DNA from: a virus
Length of the DNA: 27,246 bases
Strand: one strand, 5' to 3'
Virus record (IMG/VR): IMGVR_UViG_3300009149_009958
Location: 1 to 27,246 of that record
The notes under the pieces are model-generated. The model saw only the letters and a list, made by a program, of their open reading frames with translations, was not told the DNA's origin and searched no databases. This document shows, in pieces, positions 1 to 8,830 of this stretch. The stretch's first letter is position 1. Every line of letters starts with the position of its first letter. A program made the translations under genes and the position numbers.

Positions 1-635
1 GCCAAGAAACGGGCCTTACAGTGGTGATTCCCAGCTTTTATAAGCTCAAGCATCTTCCTGCTCTTTTAGAGTCGAAAAGCAACTGGATCTTGGGCAAGCT
101 TACAAGGTACGGGCAAGTCCAATCGCTTTCTGACGAAAAGGAACCCAAAAGTGGCGACACCATTTCTTACCTTGGCCGAAATTTGGAGGTGGTAAAACGA
201 CAAAACCGCAGGAACGCTAACAGCATAAAGCTGGAGAGGAACAGGCTGGTAGTGGCCATTGGATCAGCGAGCAGTAGATTGAATTTGATACTGGAGCAGT
301 GGTATCGAATGCAGGCCGCGAAACTGATAAGGGAGAGGGCGAACAAACTGAGTGCTCGCTTGGGGCTCACCTATAACCGAATTCTCATACGAGGGCAGAA
401 GACCCGTTGGGGTAGCTGCTCCTATAAAGGCAACCTTAGCTTTAACTGGAAGCTTATAATGGCCCCGGAGACTGTCATTGACTACGTCATCATCCATGAG
501 CTTGCCCATCTGAAAGAGATGAACCACTCAAAGAGATTCTGGGAACTGGTAGCTGAACACTGTCCCCAATGGCGTGAGCACAAGAAATGGCTCAAGGATC
601 ACGAGACAGAGCTGGCTGACAAACTATCCCGGTAG
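1..635 (+). CDS. YgjP/SprT-like zinc metalloprotease (5' partial)
   Basis: Predicted zinc-dependent metallopeptidase of the YgjP (DUF45, WLM-like) family; substrate unknown. The C-terminal half carries the family signature: a KTRWGSCS stretch, then NFSW-like NLSFNWKL, then the zinc-binding HELAH helix near codon 160 of the visible ORF, with HSKRFWELV following, where families of this type supply a third ligand. The first GTG is at 21, but the frame is open to the left edge and the codons before it read QETGLTVVIP, which fits the usual beta-rich N-terminus. I therefore treat the gene as starting outside the window. It ends at TAG in 633-635 and converges with the next gene across 107 bp. The family assignment is firm and the biological role is unknown. 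Confidence 0.82.
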   Translation, partial: QETGLTVVIPSFYKLKHLPALLESKSNWILGKLTRYGQVQSLSDEKEPKSGDTISYLGRNLEVVKRQNRRNANSIKLERNRLVVAIGSASSRLNLILEQWYRMQAAKLIRERANKLSARLGLTYNRILIRGQKTRWGSCSYKGNLSFNWKLIMAPETVIDYVIIHELAHLKEMNHSKRFWELVAEHCPQWREHKKWLKDHETELADKLSR

Positions 636-742
636 AAACAGCACTGATTAGACAAAGGCAAGAATAAAATGTTTTAGCTGACACTTAACAAAATAAGCCA
701 TTGTGCTATTTACTCAGGATATCTATCTGTGCTTACCGTTTC

Positions 743-1279
743 TTACCTCACCCTTTTTAACGCCCGGTCAATAGCCACCAGGTCAAACTTCTTCGGGTCA
801 TACCTTCGGCCAACCCATTCCAGCAGTTCATTATGATCTTCATACTTTGGGTCTGCCAGCGCTTTCAGCAGATGCTCATATCCTGGAGGGCCACCACAGT
901 CTTCGGGCGGACAAGCCCTGGCTCCGGCAATGCAGGCGGGTCCTTCCTCGCCTTCAGCTTCAACAGTGCCGAGCAGTTCGATGTCGTGCCGCCAGCCATC
1001 ACCCATATCATAGTCGTATATGAAGGACTCGGTTCCACTGGAGAATATTTTATCCAGGGTCATCTTGCGGGAATCATTAACTTCGGAGTCCCACCGTCGG
1101 GGATTTTCTCCATACCGCTTCCATTCCACTTCGAATAAATGGAGGTGGTAATTCTTCCAGCCCATAGCCCGCTGTATGAATTTATGAAGCTTGAGCAGGC
1201 TGGTGCAGGATAGGATGCGAAGGACACGGTAGATCGGGGGATTGATGTACCGGAGTTGGATTTTGATTTCGTATAGCAT
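743..1279 (-). CDS. Plasmid pRiA4b ORF-3-like protein
   Basis: A 178-residue protein of the pRiA4b ORF-3 family (IS1096 TnpR-like), found on plasmids, phages and chromosomes; function not established. Hallmarks are the N-terminal YEIKIQLRYINPPIYRVLRI strand pair, LHKFIQRAMGW followed by HLHLFEV, then the DYDMGDGWRHDIELL core and an acidic Cys-containing GACPPEDCGGPPGYEHLL-type motif (here ARACPPEDCGGPPGYEHLL). The length is normal for the family and the protein looks intact. The ATG at 1279 follows a GAGGT-type ribosome-binding site about 9 bases upstream. It is divergent from the type III methyltransferase gene, sharing a 171-bp intergenic region with it. The family call is confident; the annotation as a transposon resolvase seen in databases should not be taken literally. 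Confidence 0.88.
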   Translation of the reverse strand: MLYEIKIQLRYINPPIYRVLRILSCTSLLKLHKFIQRAMGWKNYHLHLFEVEWKRYGENPRRWDSEVNDSRKMTLDKIFSSGTESFIYDYDMGDGWRHDIELLGTVEAEGEEGPACIAGARACPPEDCGGPPGYEHLLKALADPKYEDHNELLEWVGRRYDPKKFDLVAIDRALKRVR

Positions 1280-1405
1280 GGTGCTGACCTCAAATTAACC
1301 AGGTGAGGCTATTTTACACTACAGGATCGATATGGGGAAGTATAATCAATTTATGGCAGATGCACTGCACATTACGCTACTTTGTTACCCTCCCCTAGTC
1401 ATTCG

Positions 1406-1435
1406 TTGCCAAAGGTCATACGGACGGAGTAAAAT
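1406..1435 (+). promoter_or_regulatory. Sigma-70-type promoter for the mod-res operon
   Basis: TTGCCA at 1406-1411 (five of six matches to the -35 consensus), an 18-base spacer, and TAAAAT at 1430-1435 (five of six matches to the -10 consensus). A start point near 1442 would leave a 9-nt leader to the GTG at 1451, or a leader of about 42 nt to the TTG at 1484, which has a good GAGGAG ribosome-binding site. Confidence 0.6.
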
Positions 1436-1450
1436 ACACATAAATCACTG

Positions 1451-3370
1451 GTGTTATCAGATAAATATGGTGAGGAGTTAGGTTTGACCGAACTCATCTG
1501 GGAAGGGAAATACAATAAGGAAGGCCACAAGGTAGCCCCGCTGCGGGTACGGCTGCCTTTTCAGACCGTAGAGACTGTCAATGAGTCAGTTCAGCAGCGC
1601 CAGCGCACTCTTGATTTGTTTTCCTTCGGTCGCCCTGCCGAGTGGCGTAACCGTCTCATCTGGGGAGACAAGAAATACGTACTACCAGCCCTGCTGGACG
1701 AATTTGCCGGGCAGGTAAATCTGATTTGCATAGACCCGCCATTCAACACTGGGCAGGATTTCTCCTTCCGTGTTGCAGTCGCTGACGAGGATTTTACTAA
1801 AGAACCAAGTATGATTGAGCAAAAGGCGTACCGAGACACTTGGGGAGTGAATCCCGAAGAACGCGCGGCGGGGAAAACACAACTGGATAAGTACCTTCAA
1901 TGGTTTTACGAGACTGTTGTAATTCTCCATGAGTTATTGGCAGAAAGTGGTAGTATTTTTGTACATGTAGACTGGAGTATATCGGCATATGTAAGAGCTG
2001 TTTTAGATGAAATATTCGGTGGGACCAACTGCCGAAATGAGATTGCTTGGTGGTACTACAACAAACTGCAGGGCAATGTTGGGAGATTTCCTAAAAATCA
2101 TGACACCATTTTTTGGTATTCCAAGGGTATTAAATTCACTTTCAACAAACTTGAAGAAAAACGAGATGAGGCCGAAAGGCAACAAAAGAGGGTTTGGGAT
2201 AGTGAAACCGGTAGGCTGAAACAAGCTAGGGATGAGAGTGGTAACCTTCTATATTACGAAGTTACAACGAGAACCATAGACGATGTGTGGCGGCTTCCCT
2301 ATCTAATGCCAGCTGATCGCACTGAGAATGTAGGTTTTGAGACGCAAAAACCTGCCAGACTATTGAGGCGTATTATTCTTGCCGCATCAAACGAAGGGGA
2401 TTTAGTCCTTGACTGTTTCTGCGGCTCTGGAACAGCTTTGATTTGTGCAGAACAACCACTCTATAATTATATAGAAAAGCATGAGAAGCTAGTTTTGGAC
2501 AAGCTACAACTGGGGTCTCGGCGTTGGATTGGTTGTGACCTAGGACGCTTTGCCATACACACCACCCGGAAGCGGCTCCTTTCTATCCCTGGAGTCAAAC
2601 CGTTCGTTGTTCAGAACCTCGGCAAGTACGAGCGTCAACTGTGGCAAACAGCGGAGTTCGGGGAGCATACCGAGGAGAGAGCGCTTGCTTACCGACATTT
2701 CATTCTGGAGCTTTATAACACCCGGCCTATTACTGGCTATACTTGGTTACATGGTATCAAAGCAGGACGTATGGTACATGTGGGTGCGGTGGATTCACCG
2801 GTCAGCCCCGGCGATATCACTCAGATAGCCGCTGAGTTCAAGCGGGCGGTCGGCACTGGCAAAGAGGCTCCGGCGACCAATGGGGTTGATATACTGGGCT
2901 GGGATTTTGCCTTTGAGCTTAATGAGATTGCCAAGCAGCAAGCGGCCCAGGCTAACATCAACATGCGATTCCTGCGCATCCCCAGGGAAGTACTGGAGAA
3001 GAAGGCAGTGGAGCAGGGCGATATCCGCTTCTTCGAGCTGGCCGCATTATCCGTGAACTTAAAGCAGGAGGGCCGAACTGTCACGCTAAAATTGACTGAT
3101 TTTATTATCCCGCCGGATGATGTCCCCGAAGACATACGGCAAACTATCACCAATTGGGAGCAGTGGATTGACTATTGGGCAGTTGACTGGAACAACCGCG
3201 ATGATACCTTCCACAACGAGTGGCAGGACTACCGTAGCCGCAAAAAGCGGGAACTTCAGAAGGAAGTAAGTCACACGTACGAGGAACCGGGAACCTATAT
3301 TATCATGGTCAAAGTGATTGACATTCTGGGCAATGACACCACCAAGACACTCAAAGTAGAGGTATGCTGA
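1451..3370 (+). CDS. mod: Type III restriction-modification methyltransferase (Mod)
   Basis: DNA N6-adenine methyltransferase subunit of a type III restriction-modification system; Mod also supplies sequence specificity for the Res partner. The catalytic DPPF motif (IV) is near residue 96 and the AdoMet-binding FCGSGT motif (I) near residue 325. This IV-before-I order is that of beta-class enzymes. The variable stretch between them, roughly residues 190-290, should hold the target recognition domain. The last 35 residues (YEEPGTYIIMVKVIDI) look like a PKD-type beta strand pair. The GTG at 1451 has no clear ribosome-binding site. An in-frame TTG at 1484, 8 bases after GAGGAG and giving MTELIWEGKYN, is an attractive alternative start. 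The stop lies one base before res, so the two are an operon. Confidence 0.93.
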   Translation: MLSDKYGEELGLTELIWEGKYNKEGHKVAPLRVRLPFQTVETVNESVQQRQRTLDLFSFGRPAEWRNRLIWGDKKYVLPALLDEFAGQVNLICIDPPFNTGQDFSFRVAVADEDFTKEPSMIEQKAYRDTWGVNPEERAAGKTQLDKYLQWFYETVVILHELLAESGSIFVHVDWSISAYVRAVLDEIFGGTNCRNEIAWWYYNKLQGNVGRFPKNHDTIFWYSKGIKFTFNKLEEKRDEAERQQKRVWDSETGRLKQARDESGNLLYYEVTTRTIDDVWRLPYLMPADRTENVGFETQKPARLLRRIILAASNEGDLVLDCFCGSGTALICAEQPLYNYIEKHEKLVLDKLQLGSRRWIGCDLGRFAIHTTRKRLLSIPGVKPFVVQNLGKYERQLWQTAEFGEHTEERALAYRHFILELYNTRPITGYTWLHGIKAGRMVHVGAVDSPVSPGDITQIAAEFKRAVGTGKEAPATNGVDILGWDFAFELNEIAKQQAAQANINMRFLRIPREVLEKKAVEQGDIRFFELAALSVNLKQEGRTVTLKLTDFIIPPDDVPEDIRQTITNWEQWIDYWAVDWNNRDDTFHNEWQDYRSRKKRELQKEVSHTYEEPGTYIIMVKVIDILGNDTTKTLKVEVC

Positions 3371-3371
3371 A

Positions 3372-5930
3372 ATGGTGCGCAAGAGGGTACCCAGGGAGCA
3401 ACTCGGTTTACTGGAAGCAAGGACGAGGACGGCACCCTGTGTCCCAGCCATCCGTGAAGCCGTGTCCGAGTGGCGGCAGAATGGCTATAAAGGAATCACG
3501 GACACCTCTCGGCTGCTGCTGAATTACTGGTTTCATACTGATCACCGTCTTCCCAATGGCAAAGCCTTCAGGTACCACGACTCACAGCGCGAAGCTATGG
3601 AGACACTAGTCTATATCTACGAGGCGGCTGGCATTAGGCGACATAAAGACCTACTAGAGAAATACGCTCCTAATATCGCAAACCTACGTCTTCTTCAATA
3701 TGACGACTTTACCCGGTACTGCATTAAAATGGCGACCGGCAGCGGCAAGACCAAGGTGATGTCTCTTGCCATTGCCTGGCAATATTTCAATGCAGTGGTT
3801 GAGGGTCAGAATGACTATGCCAAAGTATTTCTGGTTGTGGCTCCGAATGTCATTGTATTTGAGAGGTTACGAACTGACTTTGCGGGCGGTCATATATTCC
3901 GTGCTGACCCGGTGATACCCCCTGAGTTCAAGCTTTTCTGGGACTTTGATTGCTATATGCGTGGTGAGGAAGAACGTGCCAGTTCACAAGGAGCACTTTA
4001 TCTCACCAATATCCAGCAGTTCTACGAGCGGCCAGATAAAGGGGCGGATGCTGAGACAGACGTGATGACGGCAATGCTGGGACCACGCCCGCCAGCCAAT
4101 AATCTGGAAGTAGAAGATTTTGACAAACGTATTGCTAAGAGGGGTGGCCCATGCCTAGTGGTCAACGATGAGGCTCACCACACTCATGACGAAGAAAGCG
4201 AGTGGAACCGTGTCATCCGTCGCCTGCACACAACCACCCCTGGCGGTCTGTCCGCTCAATTGGACTTTACCGCCACGCCAAGATACAGCAAAGGATCGTT
4301 GTTCACATGGGTGATATATGATTATCCCCTTAAGCAAGCTATTATTGACAACCTGGTCAAGCGCCCCATCAAAGGTATTGCCACTGGAATACAGGAAGGT
4401 AGGTCAGATATTGCCAGCACCCGTTATCGGGCATATTTAGCAGCCGGGGTAGAAAGGTGGCGCGAATACAGAGACCAACTTATTCCTCTTGAAAAGAAAC
4501 CAGTCCTTTTCGTCATGATGAACACTACCAATGATGCTAATGACGTAGCTGATCACTTGAGAGTCAAATACCCCGAAGAGTTTGGTGGTGATAAGCTTCA
4601 GGTTATACATACAGATAAGTCGGGTGAAGTTACCAAGAGGGAACTGGATATCGCTCGTAAGATAGTCAGGGAAGTCGATGATGCGGAAAGCCCGATCAAC
4701 TGTATCGTCAGCGTGTTGATGCTAAGGGAAGGGTGGGACGTTCAGAATGTGACTGTTGTAGTGGGTTTGCGCCCGTATACGGCGAAAGCCAATATCCTAC
4801 CGGAGCAAACCATCGGCCGCGGATTACGCCTAATGTTTCGTGACTTGGGAACCAGCTACACCGAGCGAGTTGATGTTATCGGCAACAAAGCTTTCATCGA
4901 ATTTGTTGACCAGCTTGAAAAAGACGAGGATATGCAAATTGATACTTTCAATATCGGTGTTGATAAGCTGGTCATTGTCGTTATCGCTCCTGACCCAGAT
5001 AAGCTGGACAAAGATGTTACATTACCTATTCTCAGCCCAATCCTGGCTCGTAAGAAGACGCTAGCTGAGGAGATAGCCGGACTAGATGTTGCTGGCATGC
5101 CCTGTCCTGTGCTGCCTATTAAAGAGAATGATGCTGTCGCTCAGACCTTCAAATATGAGGGCTACGACATCATCACATTGAAAAAACTGATCGAGAGAGA
5201 TTACACCATACCGGAACCGCAGACAGCTCAGGAAGTCATCTCCTACTATGCTAAACGTATCACCTTGGACGTAAAACTACCCTCTCAGTTTGCTGTGCTG
5301 GTTCCAAAGGTCAGGGAATTTCTAGAAACTAAGGCCTTTGGTCAGAGAGTGACTCTGGATGACCCGGTTATGATTAAGGCTATCAGTAGTAATGTGGCAC
5401 AGTATGTCACGGTCAAAACGTTCGTAGAGACATTGCGAGAGCTAGTTGTTGAGGAACTGACGCCGCATCTTCTTAATAAGGGGCGCAAACTTTCGGAGAC
5501 TCAACCGTTCCCGTTCTCCAGACCTACCTGTGGAGCACAAAAGACCATATTCAATCTGGTGCCGTGCGATAATGACTTTGAGAAAAGATTTGCCAAGTTC
5601 CTAGAGGCTGCTCCTGATATAACCGCCTTTGCCAAACTACCAGAGCAGTTTGGTTTTGTCATAGAGTATACTGATGCGGTGAGCAACCTCCGATATTATG
5701 AACCTGATTTTGTAGCGTTTTTATCCAACGATACCCATTACTTGGTTGAGACCAAAGGGCGTGAGGACATTGATGTAGCCCATAAAGACCGGGCAGCACA
5801 AATCTGGTGTGAGAATGCTACCCTATTGACTGGCACCGCTTGGGAGTACCTCAAAGTGCCACAGAAGGAATTTGAAAAACTGGAACCCACTCATTTCTCT
5901 GACTTGTCAGTATTTGCAAGCAGGTTTTGA
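3372..5930 (+). CDS. res: Type III restriction enzyme Res subunit (helicase-nuclease)
   Basis: Restriction subunit of the type III system: an SF2 ATPase that moves or signals along DNA and cuts when complexed with Mod. The Walker A motif is ATGSGKT near residue 120, the DEAH-box-like motif is VNDEAHH near residue 265, and motif III is DFTATPRY. The motif V/VI region contains LREGWDVQNVTVVVGLRP and EQTIGRGLR. The C-terminal PD-(D/E)XK nuclease is visible as YYEPDFVAF, then YLVETKG, near residues 770-795. At 852 residues it is in the usual size range and no motif is broken. The ATG at 3372 begins one base after the mod stop, so translation is likely coupled. The system looks functional. Confidence 0.94.
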   Translation: MVRKRVPREQLGLLEARTRTAPCVPAIREAVSEWRQNGYKGITDTSRLLLNYWFHTDHRLPNGKAFRYHDSQREAMETLVYIYEAAGIRRHKDLLEKYAPNIANLRLLQYDDFTRYCIKMATGSGKTKVMSLAIAWQYFNAVVEGQNDYAKVFLVVAPNVIVFERLRTDFAGGHIFRADPVIPPEFKLFWDFDCYMRGEEERASSQGALYLTNIQQFYERPDKGADAETDVMTAMLGPRPPANNLEVEDFDKRIAKRGGPCLVVNDEAHHTHDEESEWNRVIRRLHTTTPGGLSAQLDFTATPRYSKGSLFTWVIYDYPLKQAIIDNLVKRPIKGIATGIQEGRSDIASTRYRAYLAAGVERWREYRDQLIPLEKKPVLFVMMNTTNDANDVADHLRVKYPEEFGGDKLQVIHTDKSGEVTKRELDIARKIVREVDDAESPINCIVSVLMLREGWDVQNVTVVVGLRPYTAKANILPEQTIGRGLRLMFRDLGTSYTERVDVIGNKAFIEFVDQLEKDEDMQIDTFNIGVDKLVIVVIAPDPDKLDKDVTLPILSPILARKKTLAEEIAGLDVAGMPCPVLPIKENDAVAQTFKYEGYDIITLKKLIERDYTIPEPQTAQEVISYYAKRITLDVKLPSQFAVLVPKVREFLETKAFGQRVTLDDPVMIKAISSNVAQYVTVKTFVETLRELVVEELTPHLLNKGRKLSETQPFPFSRPTCGAQKTIFNLVPCDNDFEKRFAKFLEAAPDITAFAKLPEQFGFVIEYTDAVSNLRYYEPDFVAFLSNDTHYLVETKGREDIDVAHKDRAAQIWCENATLLTGTAWEYLKVPQKEFEKLEPTHFSDLSVFASRF

Positions 5931-6076
5931 CAACAAAACATAAGCATGGCCGTTGGAGGCATTAGATTGTATATAAATAGACATGGACATAGTTCCGGTG
6001 TAGAATGCTAGCGTGGTTTAGGACTCTGTGAGACCAGAGCAGCGCAGTAAAAGCGGGATTATGAGAGGGCGATGGA

Positions 6077-6544
6077 GTGGCCATATTTAAAATAACTCAG
6101 GCGGATTGCGCTAAGATTCTTGCAATCTCCAAGGAGATAGATCAGGGTGTACGCTGGTCATTCAAAGGAAATGAATCGTGGGTCGAAGCAACTTTACCCG
6201 TAAGATCCAAGTGGCCAGGCCGACTGGAACTCCGAATCACTGTCAATACTGAGCTGCCTTCGAAGTATAGCATGAACTTACTGCTGAATCAGGCATATAG
6301 GGTTAAGGGATTGGATGTTAATGGTAGCCATTCTAACAAATGCACTGACGGACAAATATGGCTGTGTCAGACGCACAAACATGACTGGTCTGAAGCCTGC
6401 CCAGATGGGCATGCTTATACGCCCACCGATATCAGTGGTGACACGATAGAAACCGTCTTAAACCAATTCTGCCAAGAGTGCAATATTGTTTTCAAAGGGT
6501 CATTCCGGCCGGTGCCGATGAAGCCAAGAATGACAGGAGTATGA
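6077..6544 (+). CDS. DUF6978-like protein
   Basis: A 155-residue protein with a GTG start. Its middle and end resemble my recollection of DUF6978: a basic-aliphatic strand, then residues around NGSHSNKCTDG and a Cys/His-rich CQTHKHDW stretch, then a terminal helix ending QFCQECNIVF. No catalytic role is known for the family. Five cysteines and several histidines are present in the middle and C-terminus, so metal binding is possible. It sits 146 bp after res on the same strand and its TGA overlaps the next ATG (ATGA), so the two downstream genes are probably co-translated. Neighbouring ATGs in other frames close almost at once, which supports the GTG at 6077. The family call is moderate and the function unknown. 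Confidence 0.6.
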   Translation: MAIFKITQADCAKILAISKEIDQGVRWSFKGNESWVEATLPVRSKWPGRLELRITVNTELPSKYSMNLLLNQAYRVKGLDVNGSHSNKCTDGQIWLCQTHKHDWSEACPDGHAYTPTDISGDTIETVLNQFCQECNIVFKGSFRPVPMKPRMTGV

Positions 6545-7332
6545 AAATGCAGTGTGGAGAGGTTGTTGAAAAGACGCTCAGCGAGTTGAGTAGTTCTTTC
6601 CGATGCATGCCTTACGATAAGGGCCTGTGCATCGTGACGCCTTATCTGTACCCTGACAATGACCTAATTGAGGTCTTTGTAGAAGAATTAACTGGGGGTC
6701 TCGTGAGAGTGACAGACTCAGGCGAAACATTACGTCACCTGGCCTCACAAGCTATCGATGTTCTGAATTCGCCAAAAAGACGGTTCATGCTTGAGCAAAT
6801 AGCAAAGCGTCTTCATGTGGTATTAACTGGTGGCAGATTGGAGAAAGAAGGTACCCCACAAGAGGTAGGGTCACTTTTGCTGGATGTGGCTGCTGCGGCA
6901 CATGGCGCTGCCGGCTTGGCGTATACATCTAAGGCATATGAGCCAGCGGAGTTTCCAGAGGAAGTGAGCGCGTTCTTGCGAGATAACCGGATTGACCATG
7001 AGTCACGGCCACGAATCAAGGGCATGTCGGGGAGAGAATATCGGATCAGTATTAGAATAAACGGGACCGTACGCCCAGAAATTCTAGTTGAGGCAATGTC
7101 ACCATCACAAGAATCGGTAATAACGGCAGTGGTGAACAGGGTGGTACGCGAGTGGGTTGATATCGACGGTGAAAGACACAAGGTAAGTCTGTTGAACGAT
7201 GTAGACTTCCGCTGGCGTTCAGAGGATGTCATCCTTCTTGGTAGTCTCTCAGCGGTACAAAGGTGGTCTGAGAAAGATGCCTTCCTGAAATTCATCCAAG
7301 AACCTACTAGCGACCGGTTCAGCATCAGGTAA
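6541..7332 (+). CDS. DUF1828 domain-containing protein
   Basis: A 263-residue protein whose N-terminal half matches the DUF1828 pattern: an N-terminal helix, then VTPYLYPDNDLIEVFVEE, then a VRVTDSGETLRHL motif near residue 55. The C-terminal half (about residues 160-263) would correspond to the DUF1829-type region, but I am less sure of that part. The function is not established. The start is placed at the ATG in 6541, preceded by CAGGAGT and overlapping the upstream TGA as ATGA; the longer frame upstream is only overlap with the previous gene. The pairing with a DUF6978-like gene directly after a type III restriction system suggests an accessory or defence role by association. A second ATG two codons downstream is an equally possible start. 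Confidence 0.7.
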   Translation: MKMQCGEVVEKTLSELSSSFRCMPYDKGLCIVTPYLYPDNDLIEVFVEELTGGLVRVTDSGETLRHLASQAIDVLNSPKRRFMLEQIAKRLHVVLTGGRLEKEGTPQEVGSLLLDVAAAAHGAAGLAYTSKAYEPAEFPEEVSAFLRDNRIDHESRPRIKGMSGREYRISIRINGTVRPEILVEAMSPSQESVITAVVNRVVREWVDIDGERHKVSLLNDVDFRWRSEDVILLGSLSAVQRWSEKDAFLKFIQEPTSDRFSIR

Positions 7333-7454
7333 CCTAACGACCAAGGCCGGAATTTCTTTTGAGTGTAACATTCACAGCCTCTTTCTCCGAAAGATAATCC
7401 TAGTACAAACTAATCAGACATTCCGATGTTTAGTATATAGAGTAACCAAAAAGG

Positions 7455-7523
7455 GATGGCTCCGGCTACAATAGAAATAACGGTGTGCAGCTTAACACCA
7501 AATCTAAAGTAGAAGGAGCCATC
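7455..7523 (+). promoter_or_regulatory. Inverted repeat that sequesters the transposase ribosome-binding site
   Basis: GATGGCTCC at 7455-7463 pairs perfectly with GGAGCCATC at 7515-7523. The 3' arm contains the GGAG of the transposase ribosome-binding site, 9 bases before the ATG at 7528. A smaller hairpin GGTGT/ACACC lies at 7482-7499 inside the loop. A TACAAT box at 7466-7471 inside the loop could be a -10 element, but I see no good -35 partner. Confidence 0.5.
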
Positions 7524-7527
7524 ACAA

Positions 7528-8799
7528 ATGAAGAATACCGCAGCCCGGAAGCGAAAACAAGTACCTGAGGGATACCTGATTATAGGAGTTGATCCTCATA
7601 AGAAGAAGCATGCCGCGGTGGCCATTACGCAGGACTTCACCATCCGCGATAGATTCAAGTTTGACAATACCAGGGAAGGGCTCGAATTCCTACTACGCAG
7701 AATCAGGATAGAGATGGTAAAATCCGATTGCCGGGGAGTTATGTTCGCGATCGAGACGGGAGGCCACTACTGGCGAAATGTGGCGTATTATCTTGATGAG
7801 AAGGGAATTCCGTTCCGTTTCATCAACCAGTATACCTTGAAGAGGAGACGAGAGGGGAAGGACCTCAATCGTAGAAAGAATGACTATCGCGACAGTGAGG
7901 TGGCGGCGCAGCTCTTGTGTACCGGGGAGTTTGTTGAAAGCGTGATTCCGCAGGGCGTCTATGCAGAGCTTCGCACCGCCCACAATGCGTATCGCCGCCT
8001 GGTTAAGGAGAGAACCAGGATCATAAATCTGGTAAAAGGGCTTCTGGACGGGCTTTTCCCAGAGTTCACCCATGTCTTCAAAGACCCTTGTGGGCTGACA
8101 GCCCTCAGTGTACTCTCCACCTGTTCTATCCCCGGTGTGATTGCTGGGATGACGGAAGATGAATTTGTAGCTACCATTGAAACGAGACACCGGGGGCGGC
8201 TTATGCGGAAGAAACTGATGGCACTTCATTATGCGGCGAGGTCATCTATTGGTATTGCGGCGGGTGCCAAATCGGTATCGTCCGAGATTTCCTTCCTGGT
8301 AGAGAAACTCGAGCTCATCAGAGGGCATATCTGTGCCATAGAGAGAACATTAGTCAGGCTGGTGGACGAAACGGAAGAAGGCAAGTACCTGCTCTCAATA
8401 AGGGGGCTCAATTATATTGCTGTGGCTGGATTACTGGCAGAACTAGGCTGTTTCAAATCGTACCGGAGTGCCAAACAGATGATTAAGATGGCTGGCAGTA
8501 ACCCGACCGAATCAGAATCAGCTGGGAAGAGAAAATCACGAACTCCAATGAGTAAGCAGGGGCGCCCGGTACTGAGATACTGCGCATGGACGTCGGTTAT
8601 CCCGATGCTGCGATTCAACTCTGATTTCCGTGCTTGGGCAAAGCAGAGGCGAGAACGGCCAGCCCATGCCAACCCCCTCAATGGAAGGGAAGTTGTCGGG
8701 GCAGCACTCAACAGGCTGTTGCGTTTGTCCTTTGCCATGGTTAAGAATCAGACCTATTACCAAGTTCCAGAACCAGAATTGGCACCGGCCACAGTCTAA
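7528..8799 (+). CDS. IS110-family DEDD transposase
   Basis: RNA-guided recombinase-type transposase of the IS110 superfamily. The N-terminal RuvC-like DEDD domain begins GVDPHKKKHAAVAI (first Asp near residue 22). It continues with the Glu of AIETGGHYW near residue 75 and the KNDYRDSEVAAQLL Asp pair near residue 118, which together fit the four acidic catalytic residues. The C-terminal Tnp_20-type domain shows IRGLNYIAVAGLLAELG, then MAGSNPTESESAGKR, where a Ser acts as nucleophile in the family, then KQGRPVLRYCAW. At 423 residues it is full length. The ATG at 7528 follows AGAAGGAG. The end and the 3' flank appear intact, so the element may be active. Confidence 0.93.
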   Translation: MKNTAARKRKQVPEGYLIIGVDPHKKKHAAVAITQDFTIRDRFKFDNTREGLEFLLRRIRIEMVKSDCRGVMFAIETGGHYWRNVAYYLDEKGIPFRFINQYTLKRRREGKDLNRRKNDYRDSEVAAQLLCTGEFVESVIPQGVYAELRTAHNAYRRLVKERTRIINLVKGLLDGLFPEFTHVFKDPCGLTALSVLSTCSIPGVIAGMTEDEFVATIETRHRGRLMRKKLMALHYAARSSIGIAAGAKSVSSEISFLVEKLELIRGHICAIERTLVRLVDETEEGKYLLSIRGLNYIAVAGLLAELGCFKSYRSAKQMIKMAGSNPTESESAGKRKSRTPMSKQGRPVLRYCAWTSVIPMLRFNSDFRAWAKQRRERPAHANPLNGREVVGAALNRLLRLSFAMVKNQTYYQVPEPELAPATV

Positions 8800-8830
8800 A
8801 ATATTGGAGGTAACGATAACGCATCAGGGT

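Noticed and set aside
5931-6076. Promoter between res and the DUF6978-like gene
   Set aside because: TATAAA-like bases occur near 5972, but there is no -35 element at proper spacing.
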